Positions 45,905 to 56,947 of a DNA stretch of 64,000 bases are shown in pieces. The DNA comes from Luscinia megarhynchos (taxonomy: Eukaryota > Chordata > Aves > Passeriformes > Turdidae). The stretch covers positions 861,786-925,785 of the forward strand of contig CM067572.1 in NCBI GenBank assembly GCA_034336665.1, read 5' to 3'. The notes beneath the pieces are model-generated. The model searched no databases and was not told the DNA's origin. It was given only the letters and a program-made list of their open reading frames with translations. Every line of letters begins with the position of its first letter. Position 1 is the first letter of the stretch. The position numbers and the translations under genes are program-made.

Positions 45905-46258
45905 ACATTGGTGTGCTGGTGGTTGTGGTGGTTTTCCCACAATCTGCCCTCAGGCCTGATGGTTGTGGTGGTTTTCCCAAAATCCACCCTCAGGGCTGAT
46001 GGTTGTGGTGGTTTTTCCACAATCCGCCCTCAGGCCTCGTGGTTTTGGTGGTTTTCCCAAAATCCGCCCTCAGGCCTGGTGGTTGTGGTGGTTTTTCCAC
46101 AATCTGCCCTCAGGCCTGGTGGTTTTTCCACAATCTGCCCTCAGGCCTGATGGTTGTGGTGGTTTTTCCAAAATCTGCCCTCAGAGATGATTGTTGTGGT
46201 GGTTTTCCCAAACTCTGCCCTCAGGTCTGATGGTTGTGGTGGTTTTCCCAAAATTATT
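45905..46258. repeat. 40-bp minisatellite after GMPS exon 7
   Basis: About nine units of CTCAGGCCTGATGGTTGTGG plus TGGTTTTCCCAAAATCCGCC, with CACAATCTGCC variants and one short unit. It starts about 30 bp past the exon 7 donor. Confidence 0.93.
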
Positions 46259-46309
46259 TTCAAGGTGTTTGTTCCTCCTTTGAAAGGTGCATTTTAATGG
46301 TTTTGGAGT

Positions 46310-46392
46310 GACTTTTGGAGAACAAGGTGTTGGTTGGTCAGAGGTTGGACTCAATGATCTGGGAGGTCTTTTCCAGCCTTCATGGTTCTCTG
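46310..46392 (+). mobile_element. CR1 LINE extreme 3' end
   Basis: Contains GAGGTTGGACTCAATGATCT and GGGAGGTCTTTTCCAGCCTT, followed by ATGGTTCTCTGA. A short CR1 tail in GMPS intron 7. Confidence 0.8.
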
Positions 46393-47267
46393 AAGGAATT
46401 AACTGAGAGAGCAGGAGGTGCCCAGATGTGGCTGATGAGAAGGCTCAGAGGGTTTTGTACCTCAAGTATGAGGAGGTCAGAGAGCACCAAGTTTGTGCCA
46501 GCAGCAGGAGCTGCTCGGTGCTGCTTGCCTGGTGAATTCCTGAGCCCTAAATATAATAAATTCTGGGGCTCTGTGCCTTGTCCAGGGCTTGTCTGTGTTC
46601 TGCTCAGGCAGTGTGGCACTGGCTGAGCAGGCTGGGCTGCAGTGTCCCCAACTTCATTCTAAACACATTTTTTCTACATTTATTTTTTACCTTTTTTGTT
46701 TTTTTTTAAAGTGGAAAATCCATGTCTTATTCTTGCACTCTGTAGAGCAATAAACCTGGGTTCTGGCAGGCAGCCAAATTGAGGGAATCCCTTTGCTGCA
46801 AATGCTTCTGTAGGTCAGGGAGTTCAGTGCTGGTAAAAGATGCCAGAGAGCCTCCCAGCTGATCCCTGGGTTGGGAGCCTCTCTAAATTAAGAGGTATAA
46901 TGTAGCATGAGTAAATAGTGCATCATTTAATTTTGGTTGCAGAAAGGCCTTGGGGAAACACTGTCCTGTAAACTATTTAAAGCAAGTAAATTATAGGCTA
47001 AAAAGGAAAGCAAGAACTGGACTTGTATGTGGCTGCCTAATATCACAATATGGAACAAGTAATAGGTTAATAAGAGAAATTAAAAGCTCTTGTTGAAATT
47101 AATTTTTGAGGTATTGAGCAGCCCTATTCTGTGAAGTTAATAGTCAAAGGAAATTATCTTTTAATTTTTGTTGGGTTTTTTTAAAGCAATAAAGTGAAAC
47201 TTTAGTTTTGCAACCTGCATGAAAATCTTTTTCTGTAAAAAAAAAAAATCTCTGTGATTTCCTGCAG
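46393..47267 (+). other. GMPS: Rest of GMPS intron 7
   Basis: AT-rich, unique-looking sequence with short T and A runs near 46700 and 47240. No exon or repeat family recognised. Confidence 0.6.
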
Positions 47268-47419
47268 TGGTGAATGCAGCCCATTCGTTCTATAATGGCA
47301 CAACAACTCTGCCCATCTCAGATGAGGACAGAACTCCACGTAAAAGAATTAGCAAGACCTTAAATATGACTACAAGTCCTGAAGAAAAGAGAAAAATTAT
47401 CGGTGACACCTTTGTTAAG
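47268..47419 (+). CDS. GMPS: GMPS exon 8
   Basis: Acceptor GATTTCCTGCAG; G|TG completes a Val, then VNAAHSFYNGTTTLPISDED and KRKIIGDTFVK, donor AAG|GTAATG. Confidence 0.97.
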
Positions 47420-47750
47420 GTAATGTTTATTTGTTGTTGGGCTGAAGTTTTACAATGTTGTGATTCCTGGGTACCTCTTTTACTGTTTAATCAGTGGCAC
47501 TGGTGCTTTGTGTGAGCTGTGGGTGACCCAGAAGCCTTTGGGAAGTGACAGGGAGGATATTTAACAGATGTACTCTGGCGATAGTTTTGCCATTTTCTTT
47601 TCAACAAAAGCTGGGCTTGCAGGAGTGTTTCAGCAGTGGCATTGTTAGTTTGCTGGTCATCTGTGCTTTTGCAGCTCCCTGCCTTGGGTCAGACAACTCA
47701 TTAATTCTTCCTGAGAGCTGAAACTCTTCCTTTGTGTGCCCACCCTGCAG

Positions 47751-47924
47751 ATCGCCAACGAGGTCATCGGGGAGATGAACCTGAAACCCGAGGAGGTTTT
47801 CCTGGCTCAGGGCACCCTCAGGCCTGACCTGATTGAGAGTGCTTCCCTGGTGGCCAGTGGCAAGGCTGAGGTGATCAAAACCCACCACAACGACACTGAG
47901 CTGATCCGCAAGCTGCGCGAGGAG
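47751..47924 (+). CDS. GMPS: GMPS exon 9
   Basis: Acceptor CCACCCTGCAG, donor GAG|GTAAGG. It encodes IANEVIGEMNLKPEEVFLAQ and the substrate-site stretch GTLRPDLIESAS, then KTHHNDTELIRKLREE. Confidence 0.97.
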
Positions 47925-47937
47925 GTAAGGGCACCGC

Positions 47938-48515
47938 TGCTGCCTCTGCTCAAACTGAGCACCCACAGCCAAAAACTGCTCTGCTGCCTCTGCTCAAACT
48001 GAGCACCCACAGCCAAAAACTGCTCTGCTGCCTCTGCTCAAACTGAGCACCCACAGCCAAAAACTGCTCTGCTGCCTCTGCACAAACTGAGCACCCACAG
48101 CCAAAAACTGCTCTGCTGCCTCTGCACAAACTGAGCACCCACAGCCAAAAACTGCTCTGCTGCCTCTGCACAAACTGAGCACCCACAGCCAAAACTGCTC
48201 TGCCACAAACTGAGCACCCACAGCCAAAAACTGCTCTGCCACAAACTGAGCACCCACAGCCAAAAACTGCTCTGCCACAAACTGAGCACCCACAGCCAAA
48301 AACTGCTCTGCCACAAACTGAGCACCCGCAGCCAAAAACTGCTCTGCCACAAACTGAGCACCCACAGCCAAAAACTGCCACAAACTGAGCACCCACAGCC
48401 AAAAACTGCTCTGCTGCCTCTGCACAAACTGAGCACCCACAGCCAAAAACTGCTCTGCCACAAACTGAGCACCCACAGCCAAAAACTGCTCTGCTGCCTC
48501 TGCACAAACTCAGAG
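47938..48515. repeat. 44/36-bp minisatellite after GMPS exon 9
   Basis: About 15 units. The long form is CTGCTCTGCTGCCTCTGCAC plus AAACTGAGCACCCACAGCCAAAAA; the short form lacks TGCCTCTG. Six long units come first, then five short, one shorter still, then long, short, long. The array starts 14 bp after the exon 9 donor. Minus-strand frames over it are artefacts. Confidence 0.95.
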
Positions 48516-48903
48516 CCATCAGCTCTGAGAACTAACATCCCCATTTCTAATATTGGTCCCTGCACAAAGTGTTTTGGGGCTGGTTTGAACATCCAGCAGA
48601 GACAAGAAAGATCAGAATTCGTGCAGGCAGGGCCAGCTTGGCCTTACAGCTCTGTGTGCTCTGCTGGAGCCACAGGTTCTTCTGGCACAAGCTGGGACTT
48701 CCTGGTCTCACCCTCTGTCCTGCAGCTGCTCTACAAAGTCCACATTCACATGGAATTTCTTTCCAGTGTTTATGGAATCATTGGCACTGATGCTGTGAGG
48801 TCAGGCCAGTTTGGGTGCCAGAACATTTGAAGCTTTTTGTTTGGATATGTGAGCTGGAGTGTAAAATGCTTTTCTATTTTTTTTTTTTTAAATTTCTTTT
48901 TAG

Positions 48904-49009
48904 GGTAAAGTAATAGAACCACTGAAAGATTTTCACAAAGATGAAGTAAGAGTGCTGGGAAGAGAGCTTGGTCTTCCTGAAGAGCTGGTTTCCAGGCATC
49001 CCTTCCCAG
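48904..49009 (+). CDS. GMPS: GMPS exon 10
   Basis: Acceptor AATTTCTTTTTAG after a long T tract, donor CCAG|GTATGG. It encodes [20 protein letters not shown] and [12 protein letters not shown]. Confidence 0.97.
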
Positions 49010-49543
49010 GTATGGAGCTGGTGGGTCACAGCAATGTTCTTCAGCAGATCCAGAATAACTGCAGTATAAAACTGATCTTTAAACACACAAAAAATCTATT
49101 TAGCTTTTCACTTCACCACAATCTTTTAGGAAAAGATTACTTGGGAGCAGCTTGATAAATACACACAATGTTTTATAACTGAGCCTTTGTTTGGCTCTGG
49201 TGGGAGAAGCCAAAGGAGGAGTTGTCAGTAGGTGCAGTGAGCTCTGCCTGAGCTGCCACGTGGCTCTGACCTGGAATAATGGCCTGGCTCTGCCTTTCCA
49301 AGGGGCCTTGGCTGCCTTGAAACTAAGTGCTCAGCATTTCTCACACGAGTTCTCCACTAGACAACAGCAAAGCAAATAATTGTGGGTTGGTTTATCTTTG
49401 TCCTGAAGGGTGTTAGGACGACTGAAGCTTAGGCACAGTGGCAGAATACACAGTACTCAAAGACTGACTCTCTATTCCACATTTTCAGGTGAAAACCACT
49501 TTCCTGTTATTTGGTGCAATCTTTTTTCAACGTTGTTTTGCAG
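49010..49543 (+). other. GMPS: GMPS intron 10
   Basis: About 0.5 kb, nothing recognised. Confidence 0.6.
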
Positions 49544-49659
49544 GTCCTGGCCTAGCAATCAGAGTGATCTGTGCTGAGGAACCTTATGTGTGCAAAGACT
49601 TCCCAGAAACAAACAACATCTTGAAAATAGTGGCAGATTTTTCTGCAAGTGTGAAGAAG
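49544..49659 (+). CDS. GMPS: GMPS exon 11
   Basis: Acceptor CGTTGTTTTGCAG, donor AAG|GTAAGG. It encodes GPGLAIRVICAEEPYVCKDF and ADFSASVKK, the start of the dimerisation domain. Confidence 0.97.
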
Positions 49660-50536
49660 GTAAGGAAATCCCTGAATTTTAATTTTGAGTGGTGGTACTG
49701 TAGTGACCTGCAGTGAGGTTTAGTCTGCTAAAAGGTTAAAAGGACTGGTCTGTGCTCCTCAGGAGTGCTGCCTCCAAATACAGCTCAGCTGAAGCTGTTC
49801 AGTGGAATTTTTAGTGCTGGGACTGGACAAGTGTTGAACCATTTCTGGAAAATGGAACTTTATCTACCTTTCAAACAATAAACAAATTCTGTTGTGGTTA
49901 AACTTTGTGCAGATGAGTTCACATAGTGTCAGGAAAAGATCTTCCCTCCCTGGAAGAGTTGTAACATTCTAGGTTTGCATACCCCAAAAATCACTTGGTG
50001 TGTAAATGCAAGTGCAGGAGCTGGTGCTGGCCAGGTGCCCTGATCCCAAACCTGGAATTCTGAGTGGGTGATGTTTGACTCCCACATCTCCTGGCTGTGC
50101 TGACCTTTGTGGTGGCTGTCAGTCACTACAGGGGTCTGCTCTGAGGTGTGAGTTCAAAACAACTTCCAGAACCTTTTTGGTAAATCCTGAAGGGCAGAGA
50201 TTTCAGCCTGCCTTTCCTTTAGAAGAGAAGGAATTGTGGTGCCATAAAGCTGAAAAGTGCAGCTTTGTGAAGGAGAAAATGAGCACAGGAAAAGAGCTTC
50301 CCCTTATGGCCTTGGAGAGCTTCAGCTTAAAATGCAGTGTAATCCCAGAAAAGTGCTTTTGCTGATGTTTAATTGTCAGATGAGAGGTATCTTTTAAATA
50401 GTTCCCAGGGGTAAATGTAGACTAAGCAAACAGCTACTTAAATAACAGTTTAACAATTTTATGTGTGCTGTGCAAGCTCTGCTTGGGGGCTGGGAGCTTT
50501 ATTTAATTCCAGTTTATTTTCTGCATCCTTGGCCAG
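49660..50536 (+). other. GMPS: GMPS intron 11
   Basis: About 0.9 kb, nothing recognised. Confidence 0.6.
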
Positions 50537-50662
50537 CCCCACACGTTGCTGCAGAGGGTGAAGGCGTGCACGAGTGAGGAGGACCAGGAGAAGCTGATGC
50601 AGATCACAAGCCTACATTCACTGAATGCCTTCTTGCTACCAATCAAAACTGTGGGAGTGCAG
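50537..50662 (+). CDS. GMPS: GMPS exon 12
   Basis: Acceptor CCTTGGCCAG, donor GCAG|GTACAG, 42 codons in phase 0: PHTLLQRVKACTSEEDQEKL and LNAFLLPIKTVGVQ. Confidence 0.97.
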
Positions 50663-50724
50663 GTACAGGCCTGTATTGTGTTTTGTTTTCTTTTTCTGCC
50701 AGGGTGGGAATTGAATGCTCCAGA

Positions 50725-51080
50725 TAGTACTTCTTGTTTGGACTCAGATGTTTATTAATTTTTGTCTATATTACAGTGATTTCTACAGCACTTCAAGCTA
50801 AGAAACTAAAAATAGAGACCTATCTCTCTCTCTCTCCAAGGCCTTTTAAGGGCAAACTGTCCAATTAAGAAAAGCCATCAAAATAATTTTTACTTTTAAC
50901 CCAATAACCAACCACCTGTGGCCCACAATGCAGAATTTTCTACCCAATCACACCATATCACCTAAACCCTGTGAAGAAGGACAGGCCTCCACCCTATAAA
51001 ACCTCCATCTTGCTTTCTATATATGAGTCTGAATATTTTCTTTTACACCTCTGTCATCTCACTCTGTATTTTCTCACCTA
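50725..51080 (+). mobile_element. Old LTR-like repeat in GMPS intron 12
   Basis: A diverged member of the family at 38 kb: TGTTTATTAATTTTTGTCTA, CTTTTAACCCAATAACCAAC and CCACAATGCAGAA. It contains a CT microsatellite near 50822-50836. Confidence 0.45.
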
Positions 51081-51224
51081 CTCAGTCTCTCACTGGTGTC
51101 ACCAGCTCAATGTCTGCTGAATGTTGGCCCAGACTGTGGTCCTGTCACCTGCAGGATGGGCAGGAAGGAGTGAGTGGCTCTGGCAGCAGAGCTCCCTCTC
51201 AGTGAGGTTTTTCCTGCTCCCCAG

Positions 51225-51340
51225 GGTGACTGTCGCTCGTACAGCTACGTCTGTGGCATCTCCAGTAAAGATGCTCCCCACTGGGAGTCCCTGATGTTCC
51301 TTGCCAGGCTCATACCACGCATGTGCCACAACATCAACAG
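51225..51340 (+). CDS. GMPS: GMPS exon 13
   Basis: Acceptor CTGCTCCCCAG, donor ACAG|GTGAGC. It encodes GDCRSYSYVCGISSKDAPHW and LARLIPRMCHNIN. Confidence 0.97.
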
Positions 51341-52672
51341 GTGAGCATTGACCTGCCTTTGTTTTTAATTACACAATTCATATATGGAAGTTTAGCAGGT
51401 GCAAACATTTCCCTGTTTAATCTGGGGTGTCATATTTTTGTATGTTGGACAGGTGTATCATGCAGAGGTCACAAACACACAATAAATCAAAATATGGGTT
51501 TATTTCTAGCTTGAAAAGAAATTGCTGGCCTATATCCTTGGATTAGGCAGCATCCACTATAATTTATGCAAATCTCTTCTGAAGGCTCCAGCCTGGTGCT
51601 GAGCTGTGATGTGCTGCAGTTTGGTTTGCCTTTGTGTCAGGAGGGGATTTGTGTCTGGCTGTCAGTTCTGGTGGCACAGGGAGGGCTCCAAAGCTGAGCA
51701 GTTTGATCTTAATTGAGCTCTCTGAGGATACATTTTCTACCTACCCAGTCCATAACTTTTCCAGCAGCTGAAGGTGCTTAGGCACAAAATCAGCTCTGGG
51801 GAATTAGACCCTCCTTGCCTGGCTGTGGGATTTCTGCCAAAACTGCTTAGAATTGCTGATAGCAAAACTTCATCTTCTCACATAAGTGACACCTCCTGAC
51901 AGAGCTTTTCCTCTGGAAGGTGAGACCTGGAATTGCAAGGTACCTGTTTAAATTAAGTGCAGAGGGGACACAGAAGGCATAAATCAGGATTGCCTGTGCA
52001 GTTCTGGAGTATGTCAAACAATGAAAATAAAAGCCAGTTTCTGGCTTTAGAGCACTGCTGATTTCTTGAAGCTCTGCTGGGTTTAACACTGCCCTCCTGA
52101 GCATCCCACAGGAACATCCCACAGCTCTGGGAGCTCTGCTGTCCCTGCAGGCTCTGCTGCTGTTCCAGGGACACCGAGCAGGGCACTGGCACAGCTGATC
52201 TCCTGCCCAGCTGTGCTCACAGACTTTGTGTTCCAAACAAATCCCCACAGTACAAACTGGCATGTCTGTGCTTTGGGTTTTAGACAAGGACTCCTGGTTT
52301 GTGGCTGCAGCCTCAGAGCTGCTGAGAGCACCTCGTGGTGAATCCATGCACGAGGCTCACTTAAACTCTGCTGCTTGTTCTGCAGCTTCTGAAACTCAAG
52401 GAATGAGATTAAAAACATGGATTTGATGTGACTGCTTGGAATTCAGAAGATGTTTTGTTGCAGATGTGCTTCTGTAGATTTATAACATTGCAATTAGCAC
52501 CCTGTGCTGAAAACCCTTTGTTAACAATAAGGTGCAGCATTTAATGGAGGTTTGGATGGTTTATGGTTAAAAATTGTAAGCAAAATAAAACACCATGCTG
52601 TGCCTAGCTGTGCTTTCTCCCTGTGGCACTGCAGAAGCAGGTTGGGTCACTCTGGTTTGTTCTGTGTTGCAG
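51341..52672 (+). other. GMPS: GMPS intron 13
   Basis: 1.3 kb, no repeat family or exon recognised. Confidence 0.6.
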
Positions 52673-52803
52673 AGTGGTGTACGTGTTTGGCCCCCCTGTC
52701 AAGGAGCCCCCCACGGATGTCACCCCCACCTTCCTGACCACAGGAGTCCTCAGCACTTTACGTCAAGCTGACTTTGAGGCTCACAACATTCTCAGGGAGT
52801 CTG
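52673..52803 (+). CDS. GMPS: GMPS exon 14
   Basis: Acceptor TCTGTGTTGCAG, donor TCTG|GTAGGT. It encodes VVYVFGPPVKEPPTDVTPTF and STLRQADFEAHNILRES. Confidence 0.97.
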
Positions 52804-54325
52804 GTAGGTGCTCCTCCTCCTCCCAGGGGTCATACCCCTGTTTCCAGATCCCTGCAAACCCAATGGGTGCAATCAGAGTGGTGCTGTCAACACCTGCAGG
52901 AAAATATCTCCAAAAAAGAGATCAGTTAGTGGAATGACAGTGAAAAGATGATAGCTAATGGCCAGGAGTTAATTTTAGGGGATTTGGGAGACTGATTTGC
53001 TTCTAACACACAAAGCTCAAAGCTGTGGTGCTCCGCTGTCAGGCAACTCAGTCACCCAAATCCCTTCTCTTTGCTGATCTCAGTGTTCAGCTGAGGTGAA
53101 GAAACTTGACATAATTTTTAAATGCTGCTTCTGGGGAATGCCAAGTTCCTCATGGGGGTGATGCTCACAGCCTGTGATGGTTTCAGATTTCTTAACTTGA
53201 AGTCAAAGCTGCAACCCCAACCCTGCAGAGTCCCCTGGATGTGCTGCACAGGCAGAGCTTGGGAATAAATAGTTCTGAGGTTCAGCCTCTTTAGTTTTTT
53301 ACTTAATTACCTTTGGAGATGTGATCTGTGTGGGAAGCACTGCATCAGCCCTGCCTGTATTTGGTATAAATCAAGTTAGAAGGGATCCCTCTCTTTGAGG
53401 ATCCCTGCTCAGTTTGCAGAGGAGCAGAATTTGTACAGAATTAACCTCAGAAGGCTGAGATAACACTGTTGGCTGTGTTGGTAAAGCTGTAGCTGTGTCT
53501 CGCTAACTTTTGGTGACACTTGGCTTTGTGTGAATGAATTGCTCCTAAAAATAAGCCTGGAGTTGTGGTTTAGTGTAAAAACCTCCCTGTGCAGCAGCTC
53601 AGGCCAGGGCTGGCAGAGGGAGAGAGCCTGAGCAGTGTGAGCTCCACACCTTTAGCCCATTGCAGCAGGGAAACTGGGGAGCTGTGCATTGCCTTTCAGA
53701 AGAGGGGTTGCAAAATCAGTGAAATGTGATTGTCTGGAGTTGCCTGCCCACCACCAGCCAGGGGTACTGGAGAGCTTTCTCCTAAGTGTTGCAAAGAATA
53801 TTTCAAAGGTTTATTTGGGAGCATCTCTTTATTTGGTTTGATATGGGGACTGATAAAACCCCATGATTTTATGTTATTTGGGAAGGGAAGTGGCTCTTCA
53901 ACTGATGCACAGTGAATTAGAGGGATAACAGAGATTAGCTGGGATTTTTCTGCATGCCTGCAAAGGCTGAGGATCATCTCGAGTGGCAGTTTATAGAATC
54001 TCAGAATGGCTTGGGTTGGAAGGGATATTATCATCTGTTCCAGTTCCTGGGGACACTTTCCACTTATCCCAGGCTGCTCCAAGCCCTGTCCAGCCTGGCC
54101 TGGGCATGCTCCCAGGGATCCAGGGGCAGGCACAGCTGCTCTGGGAACCTGTGCCAGTGCTCCCAGTGCTGGTTGCAGCTGCAGCACCGCTGCGGCAGCA
54201 GAGGGAGCAGATCCCACAGGATGCAGGAGCAGCAGCTGCCTTGGAGCCGGGAGCAGAGGTGGGAGCTGTGCAGAACCTGTGCCTCCCTTTCCTGAGAGCC
54301 CAGCTGACACCCCTGTGTGCTGCAG
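52804..54325 (+). other. GMPS: GMPS intron 14
   Basis: 1.5 kb; holds one inverted CR1 tail, otherwise nothing recognised. Confidence 0.65.
53993..54165 (-). mobile_element. CR1 LINE 3' tail, minus orientation
   Basis: On the plus strand it reads TAGAATCTCAGAATGGCTTG, GGTTGGAAGGGATATTATCA, AGGCTGCTCCAAGCCCTGTC and GGATCCAGGGGCAGGCACAG, the inverse of a standard CR1 end. Confidence 0.92.
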
Positions 54326-54498
54326 GCTATGCTGGGAAGATCAGCCAGATGCCAATCATCCTGACCCCGCTGCACTTCGACCGGGACCCCCTGCAGAAGC
54401 AGCCCTCGTGCCAGAGGTCCGTGGTCATCCGGCCCTTCATCACCAGCGACTTCATGACGGGCGTGGCCGCCACGCCGGGCAGCGAGGTGCCCGAGGAG
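54326..54498 (+). CDS. GMPS: GMPS exon 15
   Basis: Acceptor TGTGTGCTGCAG. It encodes YAGKISQMPIILTPLHFDRD and IRPFITSDFMTG, ending VPEE. The donor GAG|GTCAGC is a weaker GT site; reading on gives only VSR and a stop. Confidence 0.95.
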
Positions 54499-54624
54499 GT
54501 CAGCCGCTGAAACAAGCACTCTCTCCTAAATACTGTAACGGCAGTGCCACTTCTGTGCTAGTCAGCTTCGGCTCACTCCTTTCTGCCTTCTCTCGCAGGC
54601 AGGGTTAACCAAACACCGTGGAAA

Positions 54625-55060
54625 TGGATTTTCTCCTCTTTGGGTTTGGTTGTTTATCAAATCTTATCGAAAGTATGGAGTGTTTAACAGCACTTCCAGC
54701 CCCCTGCTAGAAGCAAGGGGAAAATGGAGCAAGTCCAGCTGCTGCAAGGTCTCCTAAAGCTGAACAGTCCAATAGAGAATTAACATATTATTTATACTTT
54801 TAACCTAATAACTAAGTTCTCATGACCCTCAGTGTGACACTGACTGACCAACCAGAAACTGCTCCGTGAAACCATGAAGAAGGAACATGAACACCAAAAA
54901 GAGACAACCCCCAAGATTCTCTATATTGTCTGTTACTATACTTTAAAACCCTCAAATTTAAACCTTTCACCATATGAAAGCACCTCTATTTCACTACACA
55001 CCAGTGATTTTAACTTCACTCACATTTGGAAGCCTTCTCCAAGGCTCCAGGTTAAAAGCA
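54625..55060 (+). mobile_element. LTR-like repeat in GMPS intron 15
   Basis: Shares GGGTTTGGTTGTTTATCAAA, CACCATATGAAAGCACCTC and CATTTGGAAGCCTTCTCC with the copy at 38 kb. It is followed by the G-poor tract, which may be part of the same insertion. Confidence 0.55.
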
Positions 55061-55124
55061 GTGTTCCCCTGGGGGTCAGTGCCAGGCAGCACAGAAAGCT
55101 CAAAAACCCCAAGTTTCTGGGATC

Positions 55125-55700
55125 CACAAATACTATAAAATATATATAAAAAATACTATACTATAAATGCTATTAAACTCTGATTTAAAATAAATACCAT
55201 CCCTACAACAACTAAGTCCACTACAACAACTAAATTAACTATAAGCCTCTAACCCAAACCACACCACCTAATATAAATAAATAGAAATAAAACTAAATAT
55301 CAATAAATATAAAATATGTTTAAATATATTATATTTATATAAATATATAAAATAATAAAAATAAATATATAAAGTCAATCCATATATAGTTAAAAATAGA
55401 AGCTGACAGTGATTATTATTTAATCCAAAGTAATCTCTCAAACATATTAAATTACTAATGCAAATTAATATCTCAAAAGTTCAACCAATCTATGCTTCTT
55501 TCCTAAGTACATCCTTTAAAAAAATAAATGATGTAACTACGAAAACAAAATAACAAATTCAAAAATAACAAAAATCTTACTAAAATATTAAAAACAGGAC
55601 TGGAGGTTTTAAATAAAATTAGTTCAAAAGTATTAAATAAACTAACTGCAACAACTAATAATTTAACAAAACTAAAACAAGACCTACAATCATCCCTCTA
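55125..55700. other. G-poor, A-rich tract
   Basis: About 575 bp in which G is scarce on the plus strand and A dominates, with local AT-only runs (55310-55380). It has no internal tandem period that I can define. It sits in GMPS intron 15 downstream of an LTR-like repeat. Confidence 0.8.
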
Positions 55701-56845
55701 CCCATCCTGGCCTCATCTCAGCTCCCCCTCACTGCCTTCATTTTGATTTTCTTGCCTTTTTTTTCCTCTTTTATAAATAATCATTAGAAAGAATATCGTG
55801 TTGTTTTTGGGGAAAAAAAACAAAAAGCCCTAACAAAATGAGGGGCTGGCAGATGGGTATGATAGACTTGAAGGATTTCCAGCAGAGCTGAGCCAATTAA
55901 AGAAGGAAGGATAACCCAGCCATTCCTGGGATTTGGAATTAATTTTGGCATCAGTAATTAGAAATTTCCTGGCATTAGGAATTGCCTTTGTTTGGCACTT
56001 CTGCTTTTACTGGGACTTGCAGTTTAACATCTCAGTGTCCTGTTTGCTTTTTAGGTCACTAAAAGGGCTCAGGAGTCAGGTTCAAGCTTTTTTTTTTTTT
56101 TTTTTTTTTTTTTAATGGGAAATTTTATCCATGTCCAGTCAAGTACTTTGTCCCTCTGGGAATGCAGTGTAGGAATAGGACTGACCTTTTATTTTAAACA
56201 CACTTTAGGAGCATTGCTTGGTAATTGTATTTAGCTGAAGTCTTCTACTTGAAGGCAGCCTATCCATGAAAAGAAAAATTCAGGTTGCTATGTGAACTAT
56301 CCCACTGTATAAAATAAGGATTCATTTCACCTCAGTGTTTGTGTTTGAAAACAACCAAACACCACAAAACCCACCCCTAAACAAAAACCCTGCATTCCTC
56401 AAAATGAAAAATGGTCATTTTAGGGCTAGGTGGTAGTGTGGTGACTAAATAATAGAGAGGTTATAGAGAATAACCATATTTATGAGGTAAATAATAGTGT
56501 TTTTCTGTACAGAGCAATGCACTGGTAATTTGTGCTTTCACTATAAACAGCATGTCATGTAAGTGCTGTTGGGAACTGGGGGCTTTAGTGAAACTGAACT
56601 TCTGAGGGCCATCAAATTCTGCCCTGGAGTATTTTGCTGTGCCCTGGGTTACTTGTGAGCCCTGGAAGGTGGCTCTGATGGAGAGCAGGGCTTTTCTTCA
56701 GCTGATTTGATTTTCTGCCTGGCAGTGTGCTGCTAGCAGCAGGCTCTCCCCTCTGTGTCCAGAGCAGTTTGCCCTCAGGCTTTCATAGGGTGGTTTTCAG
56801 GTCTGTTCCACACACAGTTTTTCTGACACTGTTTCCTGCACACAG
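55701..56845 (+). other. GMPS: Rest of GMPS intron 15
   Basis: Contains a 20+ base T run at about 56090-56113. No exon or element recognised. Confidence 0.6.
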
Positions 56846-56947
56846 GTTGTGTTGAAGATGGTGGCAGAGATCAAGAAGATCCCTGGCATCTCTCGGGTGA
56901 TGTACGACCTGACATCAAAGCCCCCAGGAACTACGGAGTGGGAGTAA
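56846..56947 (+). CDS. GMPS: GMPS exon 16 (terminal)
   Basis: Acceptor CTGCACACAG, 33 codons and TAA. It encodes VVLKMVAEIKKIPGISRVMY, DLTSKPPG and the conserved end TTEWE. Confidence 0.97.
   Translation, partial: VVLKMVAEIKKIPGISRVMYDLTSKPPGTTEWE

Noticed and set aside
45905..48515. Evenly spaced repeats that could resemble a CRISPR array
   Set aside because: Units are head to tail with no unique spacers, in vertebrate introns.
47938..48592. Minus-strand frames with GCGCSVCGRAVF repeats
   Set aside because: Read-through of the 44/36-bp minisatellite in a GMPS intron.
55125..55700. Nuclear copy of mitochondrial DNA
   Set aside because: The G-poor composition resembles a mitochondrial light strand, but no mitochondrial gene or tRNA could be read in it.
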